A stretch of 64,000 nucleotides of DNA from NCBI GenBank assembly GCA_045588485.1, contig JAZNEI010000018.1, forward strand, positions 1-64,000, written 5' to 3'. This document shows positions 25,288-33,571 of the stretch, in pieces. Each line of letters begins with the position of its first letter. Within the stretch, counting starts at the first letter, position 1. Under the pieces are notes generated by a model. That model saw only the letters and a program-made list of their open reading frames with translations. It did not search any database and had not been told where the DNA came from. This DNA is from HGM04593 sp045588485 (lineage in GTDB: Bacteria > Bacteroidota > Bacteroidia > Bacteroidales > Bacteroidaceae). Position numbers and translations under genes: made by a program.

Positions 25288-25335
25288 TAATTTTGCATAG
25301 AAATGATTGAAAAAGGAGCATATGCACTAATTTTG
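25288..25335 (+). promoter_or_regulatory. Two tandem -7 elements before the HD hydrolase gene
   Basis: TAATTTTGCATA occurs at 25288-25299 and again at 25328-25339, each containing a perfect TAnnTTTG box, 40 bases apart. The second has a TTG at 25307-25309 (18-base spacing). Two staggered promoters, or one promoter plus a repeated site, are possible. Confidence 0.5.
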
Positions 25336-25359
25336 CATATACATGTATAAAGAAAAAAT

Positions 25360-25899
25360 ATGGATGTTCAAAAAATTATTGATAAGTATTATCCGGCAGA
25401 TGATGAGCTGCGTAACATTTTTATGGTTCATGCTGCTCGGGTTGCGGAGCTTGCTCTTGACTTCTCGCACCGGCATCCCGAACTGAATATGGATAATGAC
25501 TTTATTGCCCAAGCGGCTATGCTGCACGATTTGGGCGTTTTTCTTACCGATGCTCCGGGGATACATTGCCACGGTTCGGCTCCTTATATATGTCACGGAT
25601 TTCTTGGTGCCGAACTATTGCGCAAAGAGGGATTTCCCCGTCATGCTCTTGTGTGCGAGAGGCATACGGGTACAGGGCTTACCAAAGAACTTATAGCCGA
25701 GAAGGGCTGGCCTTTGCCACCTGTTGATATGATTCCGCAGACGCTTGAAGAGCAAGTTATATGTTTTGCCGATAAGTTCTATTCTAAGACAAGACATCTG
25801 TACGAACCACGTACTTTTGAGCAGGTTAAAGCAAGCATGGCGAAAATATCACAAAAATCAGTCGAGAGGGTCGAAGAGTGGCAAAAGCTCTTCGGATAG
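25360..25899 (+). CDS. HD-domain metal-dependent phosphohydrolase
   Basis: The 179-residue cytoplasmic protein has the HD-superfamily pattern: His24 in FMVHAARV, the MLHDLG doublet (His56-Asp57), HCHGSAPYICHGFLGAELL, then CERHTGTG and CFADKF. It should hydrolyse a phosphomonoester or nucleotide, but I cannot name the substrate. Length is that of the small stand-alone HDIG family proteins found in many gut bacteria. It is transcribed away from the VTC cluster and is followed by lptD after a repeat-containing gap. Confidence 0.85.
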   Translation: MDVQKIIDKYYPADDELRNIFMVHAARVAELALDFSHRHPELNMDNDFIAQAAMLHDLGVFLTDAPGIHCHGSAPYICHGFLGAELLRKEGFPRHALVCERHTGTGLTKELIAEKGWPLPPVDMIPQTLEEQVICFADKFYSKTRHLYEPRTFEQVKASMAKISQKSVERVEEWQKLFG

Positions 25900-25984
25900 C
25901 CTTTTGATAAGTGAAAAACTATTAATGTTTATATTAACACAATCTTTTTTGTGACAAAATAGGCATAAACTGCTTTTTATTTGC

Positions 25985-25992
25985 TATCTTTG
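25985..25992 (+). promoter_or_regulatory. Promoter -7 element of lptD
   Basis: TATCTTTG is a perfect TAnnTTTG box. It gives a 5' leader of about 130 bases that contains the dispersed repeat at 26004-26039. Confidence 0.55.
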
Positions 25993-26003
25993 CGGTAAAT
26001 CGT

Positions 26004-26039
26004 GAAAATAGACTGCACTCGCTGTAAAAAATATTCAAG
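26004..26039 (+). repeat. Short dispersed repeat, family 2, copy 2
   Basis: The 20 bases at 26004-26023 match 162-181 exactly, with partial similarity beyond. A related stretch, gaaaataggctg, occurs again at about 26087. The element would be transcribed as part of the lptD leader. Confidence 0.6.
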
Positions 26040-26127
26040 CAAATTTGATTTTTTTGCTTGGTGTTTAGAATTTTGCGAGAAATTGTGAAAATAGGCTGTT
26101 TTTGCGAGAAACGGACATTTATTGTCA

Positions 26128-28869
26128 ATGGAGTTGAATAGAATTAGTCAATTATTATATTCGGTATTTGTTATTCTGACGGTGGTATTCTCTATGCCTC
26201 TGTCAGCAAAATCTGTGTCTTTGTATGAACTCTCTTTCAAGGACCGACTTTTTGCCGATACTTTATCTATTGAGGTTGCGATAGATACAACAGCCACCGA
26301 TTCAACAAAGAAGGAGCAAAAAGATGCTCTTGATGCCCCTGTGAGGTATACAGCCAATGATTCGCTTGTATGGACACGTGGCGGTAGTGCTTATCTCTAT
26401 GGTGAAGGTCAGGTGAATTACGAGAAGATAGAGCTTAAAGCCGATGTTATATCAATGGATATTGATAGCAGTGTAGTGCATGCTCTTGGTCGTACCGATA
26501 GCACCGGTGCCATTGTCGGTCAACCTGTTTTTACTGATGCGGGTACTCCATACGAAACTAATCGTATAAGCTACAATTTCAAAAGTAAACGTGGCAAAAT
26601 CAATAATGTATATACGCAGCAGGGCGATGGATTTATGACGGGTCGTGATGCCAAAAAGGATAGCAACAATGTCTTTTATATACAAGGAGGAAAATATACC
26701 ACATGTGATGCCGAGCATCCTCACTTCTACGTGGCTTTGACACGTGCTAAGACACGTCCCAAAAAGGATGTTGTGTTTGGTCCGGCCTATCTTGTTGTAG
26801 AGGATGTCCCGTTGCCGCTTGCAATCCCGTTTGGTTACTTCCCCTTTACTAGCGACTATTCGTCGGGATTTATTATGCCCTCGTATGGCGATGAGACCGA
26901 GCGAGGATTCTATTTGCGCGATGGTGGATACTATTTTGCCATAAGCGATAGAATGGACTTGCGACTTACAGGAGAGATTTTTACAAAAGGTTCGTGGGGC
27001 GTTGCTGCGGCTTCGCGTTATGCTCAGCGATACAGATATTCGGGTAGCTTCGATTTCAGTTATCTTGTAACAAAACAGGGTGAACGTAACCTGCCCGACT
27101 ATTCGGTGGGAAAGAACTTCCGTATACAGTGGAGTCACCGTCAAGATGCTAAGGCTGTGCCTAACAGTAACTTTTCGGCAAGTGTGAATTTTGCGACAGC
27201 AAGCTACGAACGTTCGAACTTGAACAGCCTTTACAATCCTATGCTCAATTCACAGAGTGTGCGTACTTCGAGTGTGAGTTACTCGAGAACATTTCCCGAA
27301 ATTGGTCTTACAATATCGGCTACGACAAATATCTCGCAGAGCATTCAAGACTCTATAGTTTCGCTTACACTTCCCAACCTCAGTGTATCGCTCTCCAAGA
27401 AGTATCCTTTCAAGCGTAAGAAACGTGCAGGTGACGAACGATGGTACGAGAAAATCTCTCTCTCGTATACAGGTCAGATGAGCAATAGCATAACAACAAA
27501 GGAGGATAAGATTTTTAAGTCGAACCTCGTGAAAGATTGGCGTAACGGATTCAGCCATCGTATTCCCATAAGTGCAACCTTCCAGTTGTTCGATTATATA
27601 AATGTGACACCCAGTTTCAGCTATAATGAAAGGTGGTACTTCAAGAAAGTGAACAGGGATTGGGACGAACGTACAGGAAAAGAGGTGCGAGATACTCTGT
27701 ACGGGTTTAACCGTATCTACAATTATAACTTGTCACTCTCTTTGAATACAACACTTTATGGATTCTATCAGCCGGCGGGATTCCTTAAGAATAGTCGTGT
27801 ACACACTGTACGTCATGTCTTTAAGCCTTCAATATCATTCAACTATGCTCCCGATTTTAGTGCTGAACACTATGGCTACTATGATACGTATGTGTATACC
27901 GATGAGAATGGTGAGGTACGTCAGGTTCAATATTCACCGTACGAAGGCTCTCTGTATGGCATTCCGGGAAAAGGAAAAACCGGTAGCGTTACATTTGATA
28001 TAGGTAACAATGTCGAGATGAAGTGGCGCACAAAGAACGACTCGCTCAAAAAGGTAAGCATAATTGATGAACTTGGAGCCAATATATCATATAATATGGC
28101 TGCAAAAACAAGACCATGGAGTAATCTGAGTACACGCCTGCGTCTTAAACTGTCGAAGAGTTATACGTTCAGTCTTAATGCAACCTGGGCAACCTATGCA
28201 TACGAATTTAACGAGCGTGGTCAGGTAGTAGTGGGTAACAAAACCGAGTGGTCGTATGGCCGTTTCGGACGTTTCCAGGGAATGAGTCAGAATTTGTCTT
28301 ATACATTCAATAATCAAACTTTTGCAAAGATAAAGAAACTCTTTGTCAAGGAAGATGTACCAAATAAGGACGAAGAAGATAACGAAGAGGAAAATGATGT
28401 TGATGATAAGAAGAATAAAAATAAGAATGTCACGATGACAGCTCGTAGTACCGAGAAGAAAAGTGCCGAGGTGGATGAAGATGGATATATGCCATTCAAG
28501 TTACCGTGGAATTTTACAGTCTCTTATGGTATTATTATGGCCGAGAATACATCGGCGCAGATTAGGCTGAAGTCTATGAGGTATCCTTATAAGTTTACTC
28601 AGAATATGAATTTCTCGGGTAATGTGAGTATATCGGATAATTGGAAGATTAATTTTACTTCGGGATATAACTTCGAGTTTAAGAAATTGACTACAACGAC
28701 AATGAATATATCACGCGACCTACATTGTTTTGAAATGTCGTGTGGAATAGTTCTTGCACCGTTTACTTCGTTCAACTTCAGTTTCCGTGCAACATCGCAG
28801 ATGTTGGCCGATGCTTTGAAGATTGATAAGCGTAGCAGTGGAAGCAGTAATGTTCAGTGGTGGTATTGA
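26128..28869 (+). CDS. LptD-like LPS-assembly outer membrane protein
   Basis: From the ATG at 26128 the protein is 913 residues with a signal peptide (ending near PLSAKS). The N-terminal OstA-like domain (about 60-190) contains GEGQVNYEKIELKADVI, SYNFKSKRGKI and GFMTGRDAKK. A large C-terminal beta-barrel follows, rich in aromatic-alternating strands and ending in SSNVQWWY. An Asp/Glu- then Lys-rich insert (KDEEDNEEENDVDDKKNKNK) near residues 750-770 is probably an exposed loop. Such proteins insert lipopolysaccharide into the outer leaflet together with LptE. In Bacteroidota they are divergent from the E. coli protein, so the assignment is by layout. It is monocistronic. Confidence 0.8.
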   Translation: MELNRISQLLYSVFVILTVVFSMPLSAKSVSLYELSFKDRLFADTLSIEVAIDTTATDSTKKEQKDALDAPVRYTANDSLVWTRGGSAYLYGEGQVNYEKIELKADVISMDIDSSVVHALGRTDSTGAIVGQPVFTDAGTPYETNRISYNFKSKRGKINNVYTQQGDGFMTGRDAKKDSNNVFYIQGGKYTTCDAEHPHFYVALTRAKTRPKKDVVFGPAYLVVEDVPLPLAIPFGYFPFTSDYSSGFIMPSYGDETERGFYLRDGGYYFAISDRMDLRLTGEIFTKGSWGVAAASRYAQRYRYSGSFDFSYLVTKQGERNLPDYSVGKNFRIQWSHRQDAKAVPNSNFSASVNFATASYERSNLNSLYNPMLNSQSVRTSSVSYSRTFPEIGLTISATTNISQSIQDSIVSLTLPNLSVSLSKKYPFKRKKRAGDERWYEKISLSYTGQMSNSITTKEDKIFKSNLVKDWRNGFSHRIPISATFQLFDYINVTPSFSYNERWYFKKVNRDWDERTGKEVRDTLYGFNRIYNYNLSLSLNTTLYGFYQPAGFLKNSRVHTVRHVFKPSISFNYAPDFSAEHYGYYDTYVYTDENGEVRQVQYSPYEGSLYGIPGKGKTGSVTFDIGNNVEMKWRTKNDSLKKVSIIDELGANISYNMAAKTRPWSNLSTRLRLKLSKSYTFSLNATWATYAYEFNERGQVVVGNKTEWSYGRFGRFQGMSQNLSYTFNNQTFAKIKKLFVKEDVPNKDEEDNEEENDVDDKKNKNKNVTMTARSTEKKSAEVDEDGYMPFKLPWNFTVSYGIIMAENTSAQIRLKSMRYPYKFTQNMNFSGNVSISDNWKINFTSGYNFEFKKLTTTTMNISRDLHCFEMSCGIVLAPFTSFNFSFRATSQMLADALKIDKRSSGSSNVQWWY

Positions 28870-28880
28870 TTAAGAAGATA

Positions 28881-28919
28881 AAATTAGAAACTCGGCTTTG
28901 CAGGCCGAGTTTCTAATTT
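28881..28919. terminator. Bidirectional terminator between lptD and ung
   Basis: Perfect 16-base arms (aaattagaaactcggc and complement) around a 7-base loop lie between the convergent genes, with A/T-rich flanks. Confidence 0.85.
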
Positions 28920-28926
28920 ATTATGG

Positions 28927-29592
28927 CTACCATTTGATGGGTTCTTTTCCATGCTTGATAAGATAGTCGTTGGTGAGTGTAAAATGGTGGTTTCCAAAGA
29001 ATCCGTGATAGGCCGATAATGGCGAAGGGTGGGGTGATGTAAGCACCAGATGGCGGTTGCGGTCGATGAATGCGCCCTTTTTCTGTGCATAGCTGCCCCA
29101 AAGGATAAATACAATATTCTCTCTCTTCTCGGCAAGGATGCTTATTACGGCATCGGTAAATTGTTCCCAGCCTTTATTCTGGTGCGACCCTGCGCTCGCT
29201 GCACGTACGGTGAGTGTTGCGTTAAGTAATAACACTCCTTGATTGCTCCAACGGGTAAGGTCGCCATCTGTTGGAATAGGGCTGCCCGTGTCGGCTGCTA
29301 TCTCCTTGAATATATTCAATAGTGATGGTGGAAAAGGTACTCCCGGGTTTACCGAAAAGCAGAGACCGTTCGCCTGACCTGCACCATGATAGGGGTCTTG
29401 TCCTATTATAACTACCTTGACTTCGTTGAAAGGGCAGTGGTCGAATGCATTGAAAATGAGCCTGGCAGGAGGGTAAATAGGGGTAGAACCGCTATATTCG
29501 CTACGTACGAAGGTGGTAAGCGCTTCGAAATATGGTTTTTCGAATTCGTCACTTAATTGTTCTTTCCAGCTTTTTTCTATCTTTACATCCAT
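28927..29592 (-). CDS. ung: Uracil-DNA glycosylase, family 1
   Basis: Using the ATG at 29592 (MDVKIEKSWKEQL) the protein is 221 residues, the normal length. It removes uracil from DNA. Motifs are the water-activating GQDPYHG (Asp66), CFSV, and HPSPLSAYHGFFG near the C-terminus. The chosen start overlaps the asnA stop codon; the longer in-frame extension lies entirely within asnA and lacks family resemblance. The two genes are probably co-transcribed. Confidence 0.94.
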   Translation of the reverse strand: MDVKIEKSWKEQLSDEFEKPYFEALTTFVRSEYSGSTPIYPPARLIFNAFDHCPFNEVKVVIIGQDPYHGAGQANGLCFSVNPGVPFPPSLLNIFKEIAADTGSPIPTDGDLTRWSNQGVLLLNATLTVRAASAGSHQNKGWEQFTDAVISILAEKRENIVFILWGSYAQKKGAFIDRNRHLVLTSPHPSPLSAYHGFFGNHHFTLTNDYLIKHGKEPIKW

Positions 29593-30629
29593 TATATAAG
29601 GGGGATATTCATTTTTTTGCACTCTTCGCGCATTTCGTCGGGCCATATACTCGCTTGAATCTCACCAATATGAGCTTTCTTTAGCAAAAGCATACACAGA
29701 CGAGACTGTCCTATTCCTCCACCAATGCTCAAAGGCAGGGTGCCATCGAGCAGGCGGCGGTGAAAATATAGCTTTTTGCGCTCCTCCTTGCCCGATAGCT
29801 CGAGCTGATGAAGCAGTGCCTGTTTGTCGACACGTATTCCCATGGACGATAATTCGACCGATTTTCCAAGTATGTCTGACCAAATGAGAAGGTCGCCATT
29901 CAAACCATTATAGCCCTCTTCGTTGGGAGTGCTGTAATCGTCGTAGTCTGGCGCACGGTTGTCGTGTGGTTCGCCATCACCCAGCTTGTCGCCAATGCCT
30001 ATGATGAATACTGCCTTGTGCTCGCGCGTAATCTCCTCTTCTCGCTCTTTTGCAGTAAGAGTGGGGTATCTCTTTCGTAACTCCTCGGAATGTATGAAAT
30101 ATATCTCCTTTGGCAATGTGGGTTCTAATTGTGGGTAGTGTTCGCTTATGGTAAATTCGGTTCGTCGTATTGCCGAATAAATTCGAGTTACTATCCCACG
30201 AAGGAACTTTATGGAACGTTCCTCTTCGCTTATTGTGCGCTCCCAGTCCCATTGGTCGACGTATAACGAGTGAAGATTGTCTAGCTCTTCGTGTGCACGT
30301 ATTGCGTTCATGTCGGTGTAGATGCCGCGCCCCTCCTGAATGTCATAATCGGCGAGTGTGACTCGTTTCCATTTTGCAAGCGAGTGTACAACTTCGGCAA
30401 CGGCTCCGTTCATATCCTGTATGGGAAAACTTACTGCATTCTCATGTCCTGTAAGGTCGTCGTTGAGACCTGTCCCTTGTAATACGAAAAGCGGTGCTGT
30501 TACACGGCGCAAACGCAACGTCGAGGAGAGGTTCAACTGGAATATCTCCTTAATCTGTTTTATGGCAAGCTCGGTCTGTTTAAGGTCGAGCAATGGATGA
30601 TAAGGAGTTGGGAGTTTGTATAATTTCAT
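29592..30629 (-). CDS. asnA: Aspartate-ammonia ligase
   Basis: The 345-residue cytoplasmic enzyme makes asparagine from aspartate, ammonia and ATP through an aspartyl-adenylate. It is related to class II aminoacyl-tRNA synthetases. Recognisable blocks are VTAPLFVLQGTGLNDDL, VVHSLAKWKRVTL, GIYTDMNAIR, DQWDWERTI and the C-terminal GGGIGQSRLCMLLL. Length is typical. It heads a transcript with ung and has its own promoter. Confidence 0.95.
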   Translation of the reverse strand: MKLYKLPTPYHPLLDLKQTELAIKQIKEIFQLNLSSTLRLRRVTAPLFVLQGTGLNDDLTGHENAVSFPIQDMNGAVAEVVHSLAKWKRVTLADYDIQEGRGIYTDMNAIRAHEELDNLHSLYVDQWDWERTISEEERSIKFLRGIVTRIYSAIRRTEFTISEHYPQLEPTLPKEIYFIHSEELRKRYPTLTAKEREEEITREHKAVFIIGIGDKLGDGEPHDNRAPDYDDYSTPNEEGYNGLNGDLLIWSDILGKSVELSSMGIRVDKQALLHQLELSGKEERKKLYFHRRLLDGTLPLSIGGGIGQSRLCMLLLKKAHIGEIQASIWPDEMREECKKMNIPLI

Positions 30630-30702
30630 TGTTCTGTTGACAAATTGTCGTTTTTTATGTTAAAATGCTTTCTAAATTTTGGTGTATGCTTGATTTTGCT
30701 TG

Positions 30703-30733
30703 CGAAGATAATGTAATTTGTAGATAGTTGCAA
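30703..30733 (-). promoter_or_regulatory. Promoter of asnA
   Basis: On the minus strand TTG (30731-30733) and TATCTTCG (30703-30710) are 20 bases apart, a full Bacteroidota promoter match, about 75 bases before the asnA start. Confidence 0.65.
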
Positions 30734-30820
30734 GAGAAATGGTGTTTATTTTTTGTTGAGGCGAAATGTGTGTTGATATACAAAATGATTAAATAACACC
30801 GAATTTGCAAAAAAAATGCT

Positions 30821-30828
30821 TATCTTCG
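30821..30828 (+). promoter_or_regulatory. Promoter -7 element of the tRNA-Arg gene
   Basis: TATCTTCG lies about 40 bases before the mature tRNA 5' end. No TTG at exact -33 spacing is visible. The transcript probably continues into the acyltransferase gene. Confidence 0.5.
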
Positions 30829-30867
30829 CGTCGATAATGACAATAATGCCTTTATCAAGCGTATAAT

Positions 30868-30941
30868 GGCTCCGTAGCTTAGCTGAATAGAGCATCGGAT
30901 TCCGGTTCCGAAGGTCCTGGGTTTGAATCCCAGCGGAGTCA
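30868..30941 (+). tRNA. tRNA-Arg(CCG)
   Basis: A full cloverleaf can be drawn. The acceptor stem is GGCTCCG/CGGAGTC (one G-T pair), and the D-arm contains AGCTTAGCTGAATAGAGC. The anticodon stem TCGGA/TCCGA has loop TTCCGGT, giving anticodon CCG, which reads CGG (Arg). The T-arm is CTGGG/CCCAG with TTTGAAT. The discriminator base is A and the CCA end is not encoded. Confidence 0.95.
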
Positions 30942-30970
30942 CTAAAAAAGTCAACAATTTAAAACACTTA

Positions 30971-31924
30971 ATGATGGCTGTTGTAGGTTTCTACATTGTA
31001 AGGGGAATTTGGTTCTTGATGTCTCTGTTACCCTTGAAGGTTCTCTATTTTATCTCAGACCTGCTTTTTTATCCTGTCTACTATTTAGTACGTTACCGTC
31101 GTAAAGTGGTGCGAAATAATCTGACTCGCTCGTTTCCAGAGAAAGGGATTGCCGAGATTATTAAAATTGAGAAAGAGTTCTACCATTCTCTATGCGACTA
31201 TTTTGTAGAGACTATGAAGCTATATGGAATGAGTGAAGAAGAGGTTCGCAGGCGTATAGAGTTTACCGGACTTGAGAAAGTGAACGAGTATTTGGCCGAT
31301 GGACGTTCGGTTGTGGTTTATATGGCCCACTCTTTCAATTGGGAGTATGTAACCTCTATTCCTCTTTGGTTTAAACACGACAATCTGGTTGTAGGTCAGA
31401 TATATCATCCTTTAGAGAATAAAGAGTTTGACGACCTGTTTAAGAAAATGCGTAATCAATTTGGTTCCGAGAATATTGCAATGAGGTCGACTTTGCGTCG
31501 TATCGTTGATATTACCAAAAAGAAACAGCAGTTCATAATAGGATTTATTGCCGACCAGGTTCCGACATGGAACGAGATACATCACTGGGTCGATTTTATG
31601 AATCAGGATACTCCCGTCTTTACGGGTACCGAGAAAATTGCAAGGCGTACAAACAGTGTTGTTTTTTATCTGCACGTTAGACGTGTGAAGCGTGGTAAAT
31701 ATAATGCACATTTCGAGTTTATGGCCGATAATGTAGCGGAACTGCCTGATAATGAACTTACAAATATCTATTATAGATTTCTTGAGAAAGGTATAAAAGA
31801 ACAACCGAGTATGTGGCTATGGACGCACAACCGTTGGAAACGTACTCGTCAAGGCTGGATTGAGCGACAAGAGAAACAGGCAGAACGTAAACGCTTGGCA
31901 GAGAGCAAGCCCACTTTTTTATAA
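30971..31924 (+). CDS. LpxL/HtrB-family lipid A acyltransferase
   Basis: From the ATG at 30971 the protein is 317 residues; the next codon is also ATG. An upstream in-frame start would lie inside the tRNA and is rejected. An N-terminal membrane helix (about 3-35) precedes the acyltransferase motif HSFNWE (His120...Glu125, HX4E). The C-terminal part has FIADQVPTWNEIHHW and WLWTHNRWKR, typical of late lipid A acyltransferases acting at the inner membrane. The last six codons, including the stop, lie inside the 135-bp repeat copy B. It may be co-transcribed with the tRNA 29 bases upstream. Confidence 0.9.
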   Translation: MMAVVGFYIVRGIWFLMSLLPLKVLYFISDLLFYPVYYLVRYRRKVVRNNLTRSFPEKGIAEIIKIEKEFYHSLCDYFVETMKLYGMSEEEVRRRIEFTGLEKVNEYLADGRSVVVYMAHSFNWEYVTSIPLWFKHDNLVVGQIYHPLENKEFDDLFKKMRNQFGSENIAMRSTLRRIVDITKKKQQFIIGFIADQVPTWNEIHHWVDFMNQDTPVFTGTEKIARRTNSVVFYLHVRRVKRGKYNAHFEFMADNVAELPDNELTNIYYRFLEKGIKEQPSMWLWTHNRWKRTRQGWIERQEKQAERKRLAESKPTFL

Positions 31925-32041
31925 AATCATAAGGTTGTTCATTGGTGCGCCATAGGAAAATTAGTAAAATGGTAGATGCTTTTTGGATTAAGTGCGAGGA
32001 TGTTTGAGCGAAGCGAGTTCCGCAGCACCCAAAAAACATCG
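31907..32041 (-). repeat. 135-bp dispersed repeat, copy B (inverted relative to copy A)
   Basis: The reverse complement matches 1-135 with three mismatches. Its left end encodes the last residues and stop of the LpxL-like gene. No transposase or integrase is associated. With copy A it forms an inverted pair spanning about 32 kb. Confidence 0.85.
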
Positions 32042-32195
32042 TGAGCATTTTACGTTAAGATTTTCCGTGCGCAGAGCCTTTTGCCTACTTTTCGTCGGCA
32101 CGAAAAGTCGGAGAAAAAGAACAATGAAAGGCTGAATTTAGCAAACAAGCCTAAATAAGAGACTGAAAAAGTTTTACCGGACACCAATAATTTTT
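32042..32195. other. Intergenic with hairpin and 17-bp repeat copy 2
   Basis: No gene is visible. An imperfect hairpin (cctacttttcgt / acgaaaagtcgg, 32090-32113) resembles stem-loops common between Bacteroidales genes. The 17-bp sequence tttaccggacaccaata recurs at 32173-32189, next to the stop of the permease gene. Confidence 0.5.
32173..32189 (+). repeat. 17-bp repeat tttaccggacaccaata, copy 2
   Basis: This is identical to 291-307 and in the same orientation, although the neighbouring 135-bp repeats are inverted relative to each other. It lies within 10 bases of the stop codon of the LolC/E-like gene. Confidence 0.55.
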
Positions 32196-33434
32196 TTATT
32201 CAAATTTTATTGCTTTAGTAGGTTCTATGCGAGAAATGAGCATCGAGGGCAGTACAAGCATCGCTACCGAGATAATGAACATTACAATGTTCATCGGTAG
32301 CAGCCACCAAGTAAACATAATGGGTACGCGGTCCATATAATACATTGTGGGGTCGAGGGCTACGATGCCTGTTGTCTGCTGCAAGAGACACAGGGCGAAT
32401 CCTATAAGGTTGCCCCATAACATACCTCTGCCAATAATAAACATTGCATAATAGAGGAATATTTTGCGTACCGAGGCATTTTGAGCACCAAGAGCCTTCA
32501 TAACTCCAATTAGGTTGCTCTTCTCTAAGATAAGAATCAGAAGTCCCGAGATAACCGTAAAGCCAGCTATACCAAGCACAAGTACAAGGATAATCCACAC
32601 TGTACCGTCGAGTACCTCAAGCCAGGCAAACATTCGGGGATTCATCTCTTCTACGGTCTGTACAAAAAGTCCTTGTCGATGCTTATCTGCTACATTGCTT
32701 GCGATGCTCATTATGGTATCGCGTATTGCATCAACTCTGTCGTAGTCGGTAACAGATATCTCTAATCCTGCCGATTGGTTGCTGTCCCAGCCGTTGAGTC
32801 GTCGGGTGGTGTAGATGTCGGTGATGGCAAGCAGCTCGTCCATCTCGTTAAGGTTGGTCTCGTATATGCCCTCTACTGTCATTCGACGGGCTTTTATGCC
32901 TTCTTGAACAAAATATACGTTAATCTTGTCGCCTTGCGCTATTTTTAGTTTGTTAGCTATTATACGAGATATGACAATTTTGTTTGATGCAGCTGTATCG
33001 TTGAACTGTGGAAATGTGCCTTCGACAATGTGTGAGGCAATAAAGTTAGTGTTATAACCCTCTCCAATACCTTTAATTATTATACCTTCGAACTCGTCGC
33101 CAACGGATATTAGCCCCGGCTTTTGTATAAATTGTTGTATGTGTTGTACTCCAGGGATATTCTTTAATGAGTGTATGTCGTCGGTATCGGCAGTTACGGG
33201 TTTTTCTCCAAAATCGGATGCTTCGTAGTTGCGCACCTGAATGTGGCCGCCAAAGCCAATGATTTTTTCCTTAATTTCGTGCTTGAAGCCCACTACAATG
33301 CACATCGATACTATCATAACTATTATGCCGACAGATACTCCCCATTGGGCGATGGTTACGGCGGGCTTGGAGATTCTGTGCTCTCCTTTGCGTGTACCGA
33401 AAAGACGGCGGGCGATGAATAGTTCAAGGTTCAT
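32196..33434 (-). CDS. LolC/LolE-like ABC transporter permease (FtsX family)
   Basis: The 412-residue inner-membrane protein has one N-terminal helix (about 30-50, VSVGIIVMIVSMCIVVGF), a large periplasmic MacB-like domain (about 55-260) and three C-terminal helices (about 275-300, 325-350, 370-395). It starts MNLELFIARRLFG, typical of the LolC/E type that detaches lipoproteins from the inner membrane. No ATPase gene is adjacent, so the partner LolD-like subunit must be encoded elsewhere. A MacB-type exporter is less likely given the length and helix number. Confidence 0.88.
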   Translation of the reverse strand: MNLELFIARRLFGTRKGEHRISKPAVTIAQWGVSVGIIVMIVSMCIVVGFKHEIKEKIIGFGGHIQVRNYEASDFGEKPVTADTDDIHSLKNIPGVQHIQQFIQKPGLISVGDEFEGIIIKGIGEGYNTNFIASHIVEGTFPQFNDTAASNKIVISRIIANKLKIAQGDKINVYFVQEGIKARRMTVEGIYETNLNEMDELLAITDIYTTRRLNGWDSNQSAGLEISVTDYDRVDAIRDTIMSIASNVADKHRQGLFVQTVEEMNPRMFAWLEVLDGTVWIILVLVLGIAGFTVISGLLILILEKSNLIGVMKALGAQNASVRKIFLYYAMFIIGRGMLWGNLIGFALCLLQQTTGIVALDPTMYYMDRVPIMFTWWLLPMNIVMFIISVAMLVLPSMLISRIEPTKAIKFE

Positions 33435-33458
33435 TTAGCAGTTTCTTGTTTATTTGCG

Positions 33459-33466
33459 CGAAGATA
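33459..33466 (-). promoter_or_regulatory. Promoter -7 element of the LolC/E-like gene
   Basis: The minus strand reads TATCTTCG about 25 bases before the start codon at 33434, giving a very short leader. No -33 TTG is seen. Confidence 0.45.
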
Positions 33467-33507
33467 GTAATAAATAGTCTATTATAGGTTAATTGTTCCA
33501 GAAAAAA

Positions 33508-33535
33508 GCAAGCGGCTGATAATGCAGTCGCTTGC
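33508..33535 (-). terminator. Terminator of the Bor-like gene
   Basis: Arms gcaagcggctg / cagtcgcttgc with one mismatch around a short loop lie 36 bases past the stop. On the minus strand a run of T follows directly. Confidence 0.75.
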
Positions 33536-33571
33536 CAAATTCTTAGTAGACGCTATTCTTTTACAAGATGT

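Noticed and set aside
30923..30970. Earlier in-frame start of the acyltransferase inside the tRNA gene
   Set aside because: Translation would have to begin within the mature tRNA sequence; the ATG pair at 30971 fits the family N-terminus.
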